A DNA stretch of 64,000 nucleotides from an uncultured Clostridia bacterium (lineage in GTDB: Bacteria > Bacillota > Clostridia > Christensenellales > CAMQZB01), in NCBI GenBank assembly GCA_947039455.1, contig CAMQZB010000005.1:38049-102048 (forward strand), written 5' to 3'. Every line of letters starts with the position of its first letter. Position 1 is the stretch's first letter. Below, in pieces: positions 44,002 to 54,070 of this stretch. The translations under genes were made by a program, and so were the position numbers. The notes under the pieces are model-generated. The model was not told where the DNA came from. It ran no database searches and was given only the letters and a program-made list of their open reading frames with translations.

Positions 44002-46314
44002 ATGAAATTAATTATTGTAGAATCGCCGTCTAAGGCTAAAACAATTGAAAAATATCTTGGTAAGGACTATAAAGTTGAAGCCTCTGGCGGTCACGTTAGA
44101 GATTTGCCAGAAGCTAATTTTGGTGTGGATATCGTTAAGGATTTTACTCCTAAATATGTTATCAATCCTACTAAGAAAGAAACTATAAAAAAACTTAAAG
44201 AGTTAAAGAAGAAAGCTGATTTTGTTTATCTTGCTACCGATCCCGATCGTGAAGGTGAGGCTATCAGTTGGCATTTAGCTCATATCTTGAAAATGGATAC
44301 TGCTGAAATGAACAGAATTGAGTTTCATGAAATTACTGAAACTGCTGTTAAAAAAGCTATCGAAAAACCAAGACAAATAGACTTAAAACTTGTTGACGCT
44401 CAACAAGCTAGACGTGTTCTTGATCGTATCGTGGGTTATAAACTATCTCCGATTATTTGTAAGAGAATTCGTCCGAAATTATCAGCGGGTAGAGTTCAAA
44501 GTGTTGCCTTGAAACTTGTAGTTCAAAGAGAAAAAGAAATTAGAAATTTCAAACCAGTTGAATACTGGACTATTTCCGCATTCTTATTCTCTGGTGGTAA
44601 CGACAAATTAGTGTTCAAAGCACAACTAGCTAACCGTGACGGAAAAAAATTCGTTCCTTCAAATAAAGAAGAAACTGATGAAGTTTTAAATGCTGTTAAT
44701 GGTTGCGATTGGACTGTTGCAAAACTGAAAAAATCAGTAACGAAATCCCACGCACCTGCGCCATTTACTACTAGTACAATGCAACAAGATGCTGCAAACA
44801 AAATGTCTATGTCAGCGTCTATAACCATGAGAACGGCACAACAATTATACGAAGGAATAAACATCGCTGGCGAAGGTCATGTGGCTCTTGTAACATATAT
44901 TAGAACCGATTCTACACGTATTTCTCAAGACGCTTACTTCTCAGCAAAAGACTATATTGGAAAAGTTTTCGGCGATGAATTTATTCCTGAAAAACAAAAT
45001 TTCTATAAAAATAAAAACTCTTCACAAGACGCCCATGAGGCTATCAGACCAGTTTCTATTGACAGAACTCCAGCTTCTTTGTCTGGTAAATTAGATAGAA
45101 ATCAAAGCCGTTTGTACAAGCTAATTTACGAAAGATTCTTAGCTTCACAAATGATAGAGGCTAAGTTTGATTCAGTTTCTTGCGAAGTTTCAGCGGATAG
45201 ATATGGTTTCAAAGCCAGCGGAAAAACGTTACTTTTCAAAGGCTTCTTAGCTGCTTATTCTTCATATAAAGAAGAAGGTAGTGAAGAGGGCGAAAATGAG
45301 AATATTTCTATTCCAAATATTGAACAAGGCGAGATTTTGAAGTTGAAAGACTTGAAAAACGAGCAAAAATTTACAAAACCACCAGCAAGATTCTCCGATG
45401 CGTCTTTGATTAAATTACTTGAAGAAAACGGTATCGGTCGACCAAGTACTTACGCTGCTACTTTGTCAGTTTTGCAAAAACGTCAATACACAGATAAAGA
45501 AGGAAAGTACATTGTTCCAACTGAGGTTGCATTCGAAGTTACAGACTTTTTAATCGAGCATTTTGACTCTATTATCAACACGGAATTTACCGCTATGGTA
45601 GAAGCTCAGTTCGATAAAGTTGAAGAAGGTAGCATTGATTGGAAACAAGTTATGGCTGAATTCTATTCACCATTTAACGAAAAACTTCTTGAAGTAAATA
45701 AAGCATCAATCGTTCAAACGGACGAAGTTTGTCCAAAATGTGGACAATTCTTGTTCCAAAAAGTAGGCAGATACGGAAAATATCTTGACTGTCCTAACGA
45801 AGAATGTGAGTACAAAAAATCTTTGGAAGAACGTGAGTCTGACCAAGTTTGTGAAAAATGTAACTCTAAAATGCTAATTAAAAAAGGTAGATACGGCGAG
45901 TTTTTGGCTTGCTCAAACTACCCAGATTGTAGTAATATGAAATCTTTGAAAAAAGTAGAAGAATCTGATGAAGTTTGTGATAAGTGCGGAAACAAAATGG
46001 TAGTGAAAACTGGTCGTTTTGGGAAATTCTTGGCTTGCTCAAATTATCCAGAATGTAAAAATATCAAATCAGCAGATAAACCTGTTTCAAAATGCCCTCA
46101 TTGCGATAAAAATGTTTTCCTAAGAAGATCTAAAGGCGGAAAAATTTTCTATGGTTGTGAAGGTTATCCTGACTGTACTTTTGTTAGTTGGGATAAACCA
46201 CTTGACAAGAAATGTCCTACTTGTGGTGAATATCTTGTGGAGAAGGCTTTAAAAACTGGAAATACTGTTAAGTGTTCTAATAAGAAGTGTGATTATATTG
46301 AAAAAAGTGAATAA
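44002..46314 (+). CDS. topA: DNA topoisomerase I
   Basis: 770 residues from the ATG at 44002 (GAAGGGG upstream). Toprim domain VESPSKAKTIEKYLG ... ATDPDREGEAISWH, the arginine/glutamine region RRVLDRIVGYKLSPI, and active-site Tyr in YIRTDSTRIS. Residues about 580-770 form five zinc-ribbon-like units (CPKCG, CEKCN, CDKCG, CPHCD, CPTCG, each with a second Cys pair). It relaxes negative supercoils. Overlaps trmFO by several bases. Confidence 0.96.
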   Translation: MKLIIVESPSKAKTIEKYLGKDYKVEASGGHVRDLPEANFGVDIVKDFTPKYVINPTKKETIKKLKELKKKADFVYLATDPDREGEAISWHLAHILKMDTAEMNRIEFHEITETAVKKAIEKPRQIDLKLVDAQQARRVLDRIVGYKLSPIICKRIRPKLSAGRVQSVALKLVVQREKEIRNFKPVEYWTISAFLFSGGNDKLVFKAQLANRDGKKFVPSNKEETDEVLNAVNGCDWTVAKLKKSVTKSHAPAPFTTSTMQQDAANKMSMSASITMRTAQQLYEGINIAGEGHVALVTYIRTDSTRISQDAYFSAKDYIGKVFGDEFIPEKQNFYKNKNSSQDAHEAIRPVSIDRTPASLSGKLDRNQSRLYKLIYERFLASQMIEAKFDSVSCEVSADRYGFKASGKTLLFKGFLAAYSSYKEEGSEEGENENISIPNIEQGEILKLKDLKNEQKFTKPPARFSDASLIKLLEENGIGRPSTYAATLSVLQKRQYTDKEGKYIVPTEVAFEVTDFLIEHFDSIINTEFTAMVEAQFDKVEEGSIDWKQVMAEFYSPFNEKLLEVNKASIVQTDEVCPKCGQFLFQKVGRYGKYLDCPNEECEYKKSLEERESDQVCEKCNSKMLIKKGRYGEFLACSNYPDCSNMKSLKKVEESDEVCDKCGNKMVVKTGRFGKFLACSNYPECKNIKSADKPVSKCPHCDKNVFLRRSKGGKIFYGCEGYPDCTFVSWDKPLDKKCPTCGEYLVEKALKTGNTVKCSNKKCDYIEKSE

Positions 46315-47626
46315 TAATATTATAAATGTCATTGGTGCTGGACTTGCTGGAAGTGAGTGCGCTTACCAATTGGCGAAACGTGGTTATAAGGTGAATTTGT
46401 ATGAAATGAAACCTAAAAAAATGTCTCCTGCTCATGAATTAGAAGATTTTTGCGAGCTAGTTTGTAGTAATTCTTTGAAAAATGCAAACGTTACTAATGC
46501 TTGCGGTCTTTTAAAAGCGGAAATGAGAAAAATGGACTCTATAACAATGCTTACTGCGGACGAATGTGCTGTTCCTGCCGGTTCAGCTCTTGCTGTTGAC
46601 CGAGAGGTTTACGCTAAAGCTGTTACTGATAAGTTGAAAGCTCATGAAAATATTACTATTATCAATGAGGAAGTCACTGATTTGTCTACTATTGAAGGGA
46701 TAAAAGTTGTGGCTACTGGGCCTTTAACTTCTGACGGTATGCAAGATTATTTGAAAGCGGAAATCGATGAATTTTTGTATTTCTACGATGCTGCTTCTCC
46801 TATCGTTTCAGCTGATTCAATCGACTTTGACCGTGCTTTCTTTGGTGATAGATACGGAAAAGGTGACGCGGATTACTTGAATTGTACAATGAGAAAAGAT
46901 GAGTACATGGAGTTTTTCGAAAATCTAATTGCAGGTGAAACTGTAATATTAAAAGATTTTGAGAAAAAAGAAATTTTCGAAGGGTGTATGCCTATTGAAG
47001 TTATGGCCAGCCGTGGAATTGACACTATGCGTTTTGGTCCTTTGAAACCAGTTGGTTTAACCGATTCAGGTGAGCGTTACTATGCTGTTTTGCAACTTCG
47101 TTCAGAAAATGCGGATAAAACTTTATTTAATTTAGTAGGGTTTCAGACTAATTTAAAATTCGGCGAGCAAAAGAGAATTTTCTCTATGATTCCTGCTTTG
47201 AAAAATGCGGAATTCGTAAGATATGGTGTTATGCACAGAAATACTTTTGTGAATTCACCTAAGGTTTTAAATGCAGGTTGTCAATATAAAAAAGACGAAA
47301 ACATCTACTTTGCAGGACAAATCACTGGTGTGGAAGGGTACGTGGAGTCAGCTTTGTCTGGTCTTTATACCGCTCTTCAAATTGATTATTTTTTGAAAAA
47401 TGGAAAATTAAATTCTATGAATTCAAAAACTATGACAGGCGCATTAGTGAATTATATACAAGTGACAAACAGTAAATTTCAACCTATGAATGCTAATTTT
47501 GGTATTCTTGATACAGCTGAATTTACCTTTAGAATAAAAAACAAAATGGAAAGATATCAAGGTTATGCTGACAGGGCTTTGCTTGAAATCGACGATGTAA
47601 TTACAAGTTTTGAAGGAGAGAAATAA
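46307..47626 (+). CDS. trmFO: FADH2/folate-dependent tRNA (uracil-54-C5)-methyltransferase
   Basis: 439 residues. FAD loop [56 protein letters not shown] and [20 protein letters not shown]. It makes ribothymidine at position 54 of tRNA. The start is taken at GTG 46307 inside the end of topA; TTG at 46298 is also possible, neither has a strong ribosome binding site. Position after topA is standard in Bacillota, but the xerC gene that usually follows is absent. Confidence 0.94.
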   Translation: MNNNIINVIGAGLAGSECAYQLAKRGYKVNLYEMKPKKMSPAHELEDFCELVCSNSLKNANVTNACGLLKAEMRKMDSITMLTADECAVPAGSALAVDREVYAKAVTDKLKAHENITIINEEVTDLSTIEGIKVVATGPLTSDGMQDYLKAEIDEFLYFYDAASPIVSADSIDFDRAFFGDRYGKGDADYLNCTMRKDEYMEFFENLIAGETVILKDFEKKEIFEGCMPIEVMASRGIDTMRFGPLKPVGLTDSGERYYAVLQLRSENADKTLFNLVGFQTNLKFGEQKRIFSMIPALKNAEFVRYGVMHRNTFVNSPKVLNAGCQYKKDENIYFAGQITGVEGYVESALSGLYTALQIDYFLKNGKLNSMNSKTMTGALVNYIQVTNSKFQPMNANFGILDTAEFTFRIKNKMERYQGYADRALLEIDDVITSFEGEK

Positions 47627-47627
47627 T

Positions 47628-48173
47628 ATGGCTATTGAATTGCGTGGCACAACTATTTGTGCAGTAAAAAGAAATGGAATTACAGCTATTGCTGGTGACG
47701 GTCAGGTGACTATGGGTCAAAGTGTCGTTATGAAAGGTAATGCGAAAAAAGTAAAAAGATTATACGACGGTAAGGTTATTATGGGGTTCGCAGGTTCTGT
47801 TGCGGACGCATTCTATCTTGCTGAATTGTTCGAAATGGCTTTGCAAAAATACTCTGGAAACCTTATGCGAAGCGCTGTTGAGCTTGCTCGTAACTGGAGA
47901 TCAGACAAAACTTTAAGAAAACTTGAAGCTTTAATGATTGTTGCGGACAAAGATACTTTGCTCGTTGTTGACGGTCAAGGTAATGTCATTGACCCTGAAC
48001 ATGGGGTTACGGCTATTGGAAGTGGCGGAAACTACGCTTTATCTGCGGCTCGTGCTTTGGTTCAAGAAACTGATTTGTCACCAAGAGATATCGTATTTAA
48101 GTCAGTGAAAATTGCTAGCGAAATTTGTGTTTTCACCAATGATAACATAATAGTTGAAACGGTAGGAGAATAA
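47628..48173 (+). CDS. hslV: HslV/ClpQ peptidase subunit
   Basis: 181 residues. Alignment with B. subtilis ClpQ puts the catalytic N-terminal nucleophile at a Thr in RG-TTICAV, so seven residues (MAIELRG) may need removal. Other marks are [46 protein letters not shown] and [14 protein letters not shown]. It is the proteolytic core of the HslUV protease. GGAG before the ATG. It overlaps nothing; hslU starts two bases after the stop. Confidence 0.95.
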   Translation: MAIELRGTTICAVKRNGITAIAGDGQVTMGQSVVMKGNAKKVKRLYDGKVIMGFAGSVADAFYLAELFEMALQKYSGNLMRSAVELARNWRSDKTLRKLEALMIVADKDTLLVVDGQGNVIDPEHGVTAIGSGGNYALSAARALVQETDLSPRDIVFKSVKIASEICVFTNDNIIVETVGE

Positions 48174-48175
48174 TT

Positions 48176-49495
48176 ATGGAATATACACCTATTGAAATTG
48201 TTGAACAATTAGACAAAAACATTATCGGTCAAAAAGACGCTAAAAGAGCTGTTGCGGTAGCTCTTAGAAATAGATATAGAAGAAGTTTGTTATCTCTTGA
48301 TATTGCTGAGGAAATTACTCCTAAAAATATCATTATGAAAGGTCCTACTGGTGTTGGTAAAACTGAAATTGCTAGACGTTTAGCTAAACTTGTGAAAGCT
48401 CCTTTTATTAAAGTTGAGGCTACAAAATTCACTGAAGTTGGTTACGTTGGTCGTGATGTTGAGAGCATGGTGAAAGATCTTGTTGAAGCTTCTATTCGTC
48501 TTGTAAAAGATGAGAGAATTAAGTTTGTTGAAGTGAAAGCGAAAGACATGGCGGAACGTAAAATCGCTGCTGCTATCGCTAAATCTAAAACTAAAAACTT
48601 GCCAGAAGTGGACATGGAGTCTTACACTGGTGACGTTTTAGCTGACTTGAAAAATGGCGTTTACGACACTCTTATGATTGACGTTGAAGTTAAAGAAAGC
48701 ACAAAACCTGTTGAAATTACTAACGGAGCGGGGGCTGGAACTGAAATAAATTTTGGTGACATGTTCGGCGGAATGTTTGGTAATAAAGCTAAGAAAAGAA
48801 AGAAAGCAAGCGTTACTGACGCATTGGTTCTTATTGCAAACGAGGAAGCGGAGAAACTTATCGACATTGACAGCGTTAATGCGGAAGGTATTCGCCGTGC
48901 GGAAAATGAAGGTATTATTTTCATTGACGAAATCGATAAAATTTGCGGTAGTTCTGGTGGAAGCGGTCCGAATGTATCAAGAGAAGGCGTTCAAAGAGAT
49001 ATTTTGCCTTTAGTTGAAGGTTCAACTGTTACCACTAAATACGGTCCTGTTAGAACGGATTTTGTATTGTTTATCGCTGCTGGAGCGTTCCATGTTAGCA
49101 GATTTTCAGACTTAATTCCTGAATTGCAAGGTAGATTCCCTATTAATGTTGAATTAAAAAGTTTGACTAAAGATGACTATTTCAATATTCTAACTAGCAC
49201 GGAAAGTTCAGTGATTAAGCAATATAAAACGCTACTTGCAGTGGATAATGTGAACTTGATATTTAAGGAAGAAGCACTTTTGGAAATTGCTGAAATTGCT
49301 CTTGAAATCAACTCAACAAACGAAGATATCGGTGCAAGAAGATTGCATACTATTATGGAAAATATTTTGGAAGAAGTGTCTTTCAATGCTGGTGGAGATC
49401 AACCTATGGCTGATACAATCATCGACAAAGCATACGTAAACAGTCACTTAACTAGAGATTTGAAATCCCAAGATTTAAGTAAATATATCATTTAA
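48176..49495 (+). CDS. hslU: HslU/ClpY ATPase subunit
   Basis: 439 residues. Walker A MKGPTGVGKTEIARRLA, Walker B GIIFIDEIDKI, I-domain between them (about 110-230), sensor 2 IGARRLHTIMENILEE. It unfolds substrates for HslV. The codY gene that follows hslU in many relatives is absent; a separate gene hisS follows 51 bp later. Confidence 0.96.
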   Translation: MEYTPIEIVEQLDKNIIGQKDAKRAVAVALRNRYRRSLLSLDIAEEITPKNIIMKGPTGVGKTEIARRLAKLVKAPFIKVEATKFTEVGYVGRDVESMVKDLVEASIRLVKDERIKFVEVKAKDMAERKIAAAIAKSKTKNLPEVDMESYTGDVLADLKNGVYDTLMIDVEVKESTKPVEITNGAGAGTEINFGDMFGGMFGNKAKKRKKASVTDALVLIANEEAEKLIDIDSVNAEGIRRAENEGIIFIDEIDKICGSSGGSGPNVSREGVQRDILPLVEGSTVTTKYGPVRTDFVLFIAAGAFHVSRFSDLIPELQGRFPINVELKSLTKDDYFNILTSTESSVIKQYKTLLAVDNVNLIFKEEALLEIAEIALEINSTNEDIGARRLHTIMENILEEVSFNAGGDQPMADTIIDKAYVNSHLTRDLKSQDLSKYII

Positions 49496-49546
49496 TTAGT
49501 AAATTACGTAAGGAATTTTATAGAGTATAAAATTTTTGGAGGAAGT

Positions 49547-50815
49547 ATGATAAACATACCAAAGGGTACGAAAGATGTTTCGCCTATCGACAGTTATAAA
49601 TGGCAATATGTTGAAAATGTCATTAATGAAGTTGCGAAAACATTTAGTTTAAAAGAAATTAGAACTCCAACTTTTGAACATACAGATTTGTTCTTAAGAG
49701 GAGTTGGAAATACTACTGATATTGTAAATAAAGAGATGTACACGTTTTTAGACAAGGGTAATCGTTCAATCACGCTTCGTCCTGAAATCACTGCTGGTGT
49801 AGGTAGAAGTTACATCGAAGGTGGATTAGCTTCTTCTTTGATGCCTTTGAAAATGTACTATGTGGGGAGCTGTTTTAGATACGAAAAACCGCAGGCAGGG
49901 CGTTTACGTGAGTTTCACCAATTCGGTATCGAAATTTACGGAAGCAAAAGTCCAACTTGCGATGCGGAAGTAATCACTGTTGCTGATAATTTCTTTAAAA
50001 AACTTGGGGTTTCTAATCTGCAAGTGAAAATAAATAGTATCGGCTGTCCAATTTGTCGCAAAGAATATCACCTTGCGTTAAAGGAATTTTTCAAGCCGAA
50101 TTTAGAAAATATGTGCAAAACATGTGGGGAAAGGTTTGAAACTAATCCACTTAGAATTTTAGATTGTAAAGATGAAAAGTGTATTGCTATCAACAAAAAT
50201 GCACCTTCTATTTTAGACCATCTTTGCACCGAATGTCATGATCACTTTGAAGAAGTGAAAAGCTATCTTACAGCTAGCAAGCTTGATTTTGTAATCGATC
50301 CTAGAATTGTTCGTGGACTTGACTATTACACTAAGACGGTTTTTGAATTTGTATCAATGAATATTGGTGCTCAAGGTACTGTTTGCGGTGGTGGAAGATA
50401 TGACGGTTTAGTTGAAGAACTTGGGGGTAAAGCTACTCCTGCTGTTGGGTTTGGTCTTGGTATTGAAAGGCTGTTGATGTTGCTAGAGAGTTGTAATGTT
50501 GATATTCCTAAAGGTGACGATTGTGAAATTTACTTCGCTACAATGGGCGAAACAGCTAAGCACAAAGCCTTTGGTTATGCTACAGCTTTGCGAAGTCAAG
50601 GGCGTATTGTGGAAATCGATCACTCTGATAGAAGTTTTAAATCACAGTTTAAATATGCTAATAAAATTAATGCGAAATACGTTGTTTCAATTGGAGATAA
50701 CGAACTTGAAAGCATGGTTTTCAAAATAAAAAATATGCAAGATTCATCGGAGAAAGATATTCCTATGGCGGAATTTGAAAAACTTTGTTTCGAGGGCTTG
50801 TTGAGGTTAGAGTAA
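49547..50815 (+). CDS. hisS: Histidyl-tRNA synthetase
   Basis: 422 residues, class II: GTKDVSPIDSYKW, motif 2 CFRYEKPQAGRLREFHQFGIE, histidine loops VRGLDYYTKTVFEF and GRYDGLVEELGG, C-terminal anticodon-binding domain. The insertion contains several Cys pairs (CPICRKEYH, CKTCGE, CTECHD) that could bind zinc. GGAGG before the ATG. No T-box leader in the 51-bp gap. One base separates its stop from rseC. Confidence 0.96.
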   Translation: MINIPKGTKDVSPIDSYKWQYVENVINEVAKTFSLKEIRTPTFEHTDLFLRGVGNTTDIVNKEMYTFLDKGNRSITLRPEITAGVGRSYIEGGLASSLMPLKMYYVGSCFRYEKPQAGRLREFHQFGIEIYGSKSPTCDAEVITVADNFFKKLGVSNLQVKINSIGCPICRKEYHLALKEFFKPNLENMCKTCGERFETNPLRILDCKDEKCIAINKNAPSILDHLCTECHDHFEEVKSYLTASKLDFVIDPRIVRGLDYYTKTVFEFVSMNIGAQGTVCGGGRYDGLVEELGGKATPAVGFGLGIERLLMLLESCNVDIPKGDDCEIYFATMGETAKHKAFGYATALRSQGRIVEIDHSDRSFKSQFKYANKINAKYVVSIGDNELESMVFKIKNMQDSSEKDIPMAEFEKLCFEGLLRLE

Positions 50816-50816
50816 T

Positions 50817-51239
50817 ATGCGTGAAATTGGAATTGTACAATCTACAAATAAGAAAAAAACAATAGTTAGACTTAACAGAAAGGCTTCTTGTGAAAATTGT
50901 AATCTTTGTGGATTGAAAAAAAGAGAGAAGTTCATTGATATTGATATCGACAATTTAGTCGGTGCAAATGTTGGTGAATATGTTGTTGTGGAAATGAAAA
51001 CTGTCAACGTAGCTAAGGCTGCTGCGGTGGTTTACGTGTTACCACTAATTACTTCAGGAATAGGTTTTATTGGCGCTTTGTTGTTAGATTTATCTGAAAT
51101 CACACAAATCATAGCTTCATTTACAGGACTTGGTCTTGGAGTTTTAGCTATTGCTTGGATTGATAAAATATTTAAGAAAAAGCAAATTACGCCAGCAATT
51201 CTAAGAGTTGCTGACGATGATGATATCGCTAGAATTTAG
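50817..51239 (+). CDS. SoxR-reducing system/RseC family protein
   Basis: 140 residues. N-terminal beta part with a cysteine motif CENCNLCGLKK, a GANVGEYVVVEM loop, then two membrane helices (about 63-82 and 86-107). This is the RseC/MucC pattern seen in anaerobes near Rnf or other redox genes. The acidic C-terminal tail (ADDDDIARI) is cytoplasmic. It probably carries an iron-sulfur or metal site at the membrane. Co-transcribed with hisS. Confidence 0.8.
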   Translation: MREIGIVQSTNKKKTIVRLNRKASCENCNLCGLKKREKFIDIDIDNLVGANVGEYVVVEMKTVNVAKAAAVVYVLPLITSGIGFIGALLLDLSEITQIIASFTGLGLGVLAIAWIDKIFKKKQITPAILRVADDDDIARI

Positions 51240-51276
51240 TAATAATTAATAATTTTGTTTAGTTGGAGGTGTTTAT

Positions 51277-52515
51277 ATGATTGATATGAATAGTATAAAA
51301 AATGTGGATAAAGAGATTTACCAAGCTATGGAATTGGAATTAGCGCGTCAAAGAAATAATATCGAATTGATTGCCAGTGAAAATTTCGTTTCGGAAGCGG
51401 TTCTTTCCGCTGTGGGCAGTCATTTAACTAATAAATACGCCGAGGGTTATCCTAATCACCGTTATTATGGTGGTTGCGTAAATGTTGATATTGTTGAAGA
51501 TATTGCTCGTAATAGAGCTAAGGAATTGTTTGGTTGCGACCATGTAAACGTACAACCACACTGCGGTTCTAGTGCTAATATCGGTGTGTATTTTTCATGC
51601 TTGCAACAAGGCGACACTATTTTAGGTATGGATTTATCTCATGGGGGGCATTTAACGCATGGAAGTCCTGTGAATTTCTCTGGAAAAACTTATAATATTG
51701 TATCATACGGTGTCGATAAAGAATCTGAAACTATCGATTATGCTGAGGTTTTGCGTATTGCAAAAGAAACTAAGCCTAAACTAATTGTGGCTGGTGCAAG
51801 TGCATACTCTCGTCATATTAACTTTGCTAAATTTAAGGAAATCGCTGATGAAGTGGGTGCTTTATTTATGGCGGATATCGCTCATATTGCAGGTTTGGTT
51901 ATCTCAAAAGATCATCAATCTCCTGTACCATACGCTGATTTTGTTACTACAACTACTCACAAAACTTTGAGAGGACCTCGTGGTGGTATGATTATGTGTA
52001 AAGAGGCATTTGCGAAATCTATTGATAAAGCAATCTTTCCAGGAATCCAAGGTGGCCCACTTGAACATGTTATTGCTGGTAAAGCAGTAGCTTTCAAAGA
52101 GGCTTTAACTACTGATTTTGTGGAATATCAACATCAAGTTGTGCGAAATGCTAAGGCTATGGAAAATCAATTCAAGGCTCGTGGCGTGCGTATGGTCAGT
52201 GGCGGTACGGACAATCACTTGATTTTATTGAATCTTATGAATACTAATGTTACTGGTCGTGATTTGGAAACTATGCTTGATGAGTGCAATATTACCGTAA
52301 ACAAAAACTCAGTGCCGTTTGACACTGCTAAGTTTACTGTAACTAGCGGTATTCGTATCGGTACTCCTGCTATGACTACTCGTGGTATGAAGGAAGTGGA
52401 AATGACTGCTATTGCGGACATGATTTGCGATGTAATTAGTAATGGCGAGTCAGCTATTCCTAAAGTTAAAACGGAAGTATCTAACATTTGCAAAAATTTC
52501 CCTTTATATAAATAA
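51277..52515 (+). CDS. glyA: Serine hydroxymethyltransferase
   Basis: 412 residues. PLP enzyme: [89 protein letters not shown] (catalytic Lys). It interconverts serine and glycine and supplies one-carbon units. GGAGG precedes the ATG. Confidence 0.97.
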   Translation: MIDMNSIKNVDKEIYQAMELELARQRNNIELIASENFVSEAVLSAVGSHLTNKYAEGYPNHRYYGGCVNVDIVEDIARNRAKELFGCDHVNVQPHCGSSANIGVYFSCLQQGDTILGMDLSHGGHLTHGSPVNFSGKTYNIVSYGVDKESETIDYAEVLRIAKETKPKLIVAGASAYSRHINFAKFKEIADEVGALFMADIAHIAGLVISKDHQSPVPYADFVTTTTHKTLRGPRGGMIMCKEAFAKSIDKAIFPGIQGGPLEHVIAGKAVAFKEALTTDFVEYQHQVVRNAKAMENQFKARGVRMVSGGTDNHLILLNLMNTNVTGRDLETMLDECNITVNKNSVPFDTAKFTVTSGIRIGTPAMTTRGMKEVEMTAIADMICDVISNGESAIPKVKTEVSNICKNFPLYK

Positions 52516-52591
52516 TCACTTGTTTTTTCCTGCATATGATATTTTTTTGTATCGAAGATAGGATATAACACAAATGTGGCTGAGGTGACAT

Positions 52592-53233
52592 ATGTCAATT
52601 GCTGAAAATGTAAATAAGTTGCTTCTGGAAGTGGCGGAATTATCTTCTGATGTTTTGGTGGTGGCTGCGTCGAAAATGCGTATTACTTCTGAAATACTAG
52701 AAGCAAGAGATGCAGGGATTTTAGTCTTCGCTGAAAACCGAGTGCAAGAATTTGTGGATAAGGTGGATAACACCCCTGTGAATTGGCACTTTATTGGAAA
52801 ATTGCAAACTAATAAAGTAAAGTTTGTAGTTGGAAAAGTGGATGTAATTCACTCTTGCGACAGCTTGAAACTTGCTGAAAAAATAAACCAAGTTGCTAAA
52901 GATAGGAGAGTTGTTCAAAAAATTCTCCTTGAAATAAATATTGCTAATGAAGAATCTAAGGGCGGAATTTCAAAAGAAAATTTTGATAACCTATATTTCC
53001 AATGTGAAAACATGGAGAATATTCAAGTTGTTGGGATTATGAGCGTTCTGCCAAAAAATTCAAACATAGAATTATATTTGCAATTAAAAAAAATATATGA
53101 TAGAATTAAGTTAGAAAACAAAAATGTCCAATATCTTTCAATGGGAATGAGTAATGATTATCAAACTGCAATCGCTTGTGGTGCGAATGTTATTCGTGTG
53201 GGAACAAAGATTTTTGGCGCTAGGAGTTATTAA
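52592..53233 (+). CDS. yggS: PLP homeostasis protein (YggS/YlmE)
   Basis: 213 residues, single-domain alanine-racemase-like barrel: VVAASKMRITSEIL (Lys binds PLP), FAENRVQEFVDKV, WHFIGKLQTNKVKF, LLEINIANEESKGG, LSMGMSNDYQTAIACGANVIRVGT. It buffers PLP and has no known enzyme activity. The stop codon is directly next to the sepF start, as in B. subtilis ylmE-ylmF. Confidence 0.93.
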   Translation: MSIAENVNKLLLEVAELSSDVLVVAASKMRITSEILEARDAGILVFAENRVQEFVDKVDNTPVNWHFIGKLQTNKVKFVVGKVDVIHSCDSLKLAEKINQVAKDRRVVQKILLEINIANEESKGGISKENFDNLYFQCENMENIQVVGIMSVLPKNSNIELYLQLKKIYDRIKLENKNVQYLSMGMSNDYQTAIACGANVIRVGTKIFGARSY

Positions 53234-53530
53234 ATGAAGGATCAAAGAAAGGGTAGGGACGTGGACGTTAGTTCATTCTACAACGACAACAAGAGTGATT
53301 TAGCGATTTTTACGCCTAAATCTTACGACGATGTGGAAAATGCTATTGCTATGCTAAAGGACAATAAATCAATTATTGTTTATCTTACAAGACTTAAACC
53401 AGAAGACGCTCAACGTGTTTTGGATCTTCTTAGTGGTGCGATTTTTGCACTTGATGGCGGATTGTTTGAGATTGATAAGGGTATTTTCATGTTGACTGCA
53501 GGTAATTTGAATTTAATTTCAAATGATTAA
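53234..53530 (+). CDS. sepF: Short SepF cell-division protein
   Basis: 98 residues. The SepF core domain is complete (YDDVENAIAMLKDNKSIIVY, DAQRVLDLLSGAIFALDG, GIFMLTAGNLNLIS). The N-terminal membrane-anchoring amphipathic helix of typical 140-150-residue SepF is missing; the start reads MKDQRKGRDVDVSS. AGGAG lies just upstream of the ATG that follows the yggS stop, so the start is well supported. Without an anchor it may need another membrane partner for FtsZ. Confidence 0.85.
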   Translation: MKDQRKGRDVDVSSFYNDNKSDLAIFTPKSYDDVENAIAMLKDNKSIIVYLTRLKPEDAQRVLDLLSGAIFALDGGLFEIDKGIFMLTAGNLNLISND

Positions 53531-53542
53531 TTGGAGAGATAA

Positions 53543-54070
53543 ATGAAATTTTTAAAAGAGTTAACTTTTACTAAAAAACTAATAATTTTTGAAGTACTGT
53601 TTTTTATTCTACTTTTAGTGGCTGATTTGGTTACTAAAGCTATAGTTGATGCAAATATGACGTTGGGACAGTCTATTGTTGCGATTGAAGGTGTTTTAAA
53701 TTTCACTTACGTTCACAATACTGGTGCTGCTTTCTCTATGTTTGAAGGCAAGATGTTGTACTTCTATATTATTACGCCAATTTCTTTTGCTATTTTTACA
53801 TGGTATTTAGTGAAAAATCACAAAGATAGCATTTTGCAAAATATTTCAGTAGTTATGATTTTAGCTGGTATGTTAGGGAATTTTTACGATAGAGTTGTTT
53901 ATCAATACGTAAGAGATATGATTCACGCAACATTCATTGATTTTCCAATTTGGAACGTTGCTGACATGTGGCTTGTAATCGGTGTTGGCTTGCTTGTGAT
54001 TTACTTGATAATGGAAATCGTTAAAGAATTGAAGATGAACAAAAAGGATAAAGATGTCAAACAAGATTAA
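53543..54070 (+). CDS. lspA: Lipoprotein signal peptidase
   Basis: 175 residues with four membrane helices. Active-site Asp residues in GMLGNFYDRVVY and NVADMWLVIG, plus FTYVHNTGAAFSM. It cuts signal peptides of lipid-modified precursors such as the lipoproteins at 6860 and 63461. A Lys-rich tail ends the protein; rluD starts 17 bases before its stop. Confidence 0.95.
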   Translation: MKFLKELTFTKKLIIFEVLFFILLLVADLVTKAIVDANMTLGQSIVAIEGVLNFTYVHNTGAAFSMFEGKMLYFYIITPISFAIFTWYLVKNHKDSILQNISVVMILAGMLGNFYDRVVYQYVRDMIHATFIDFPIWNVADMWLVIGVGLLVIYLIMEIVKELKMNKKDKDVKQD

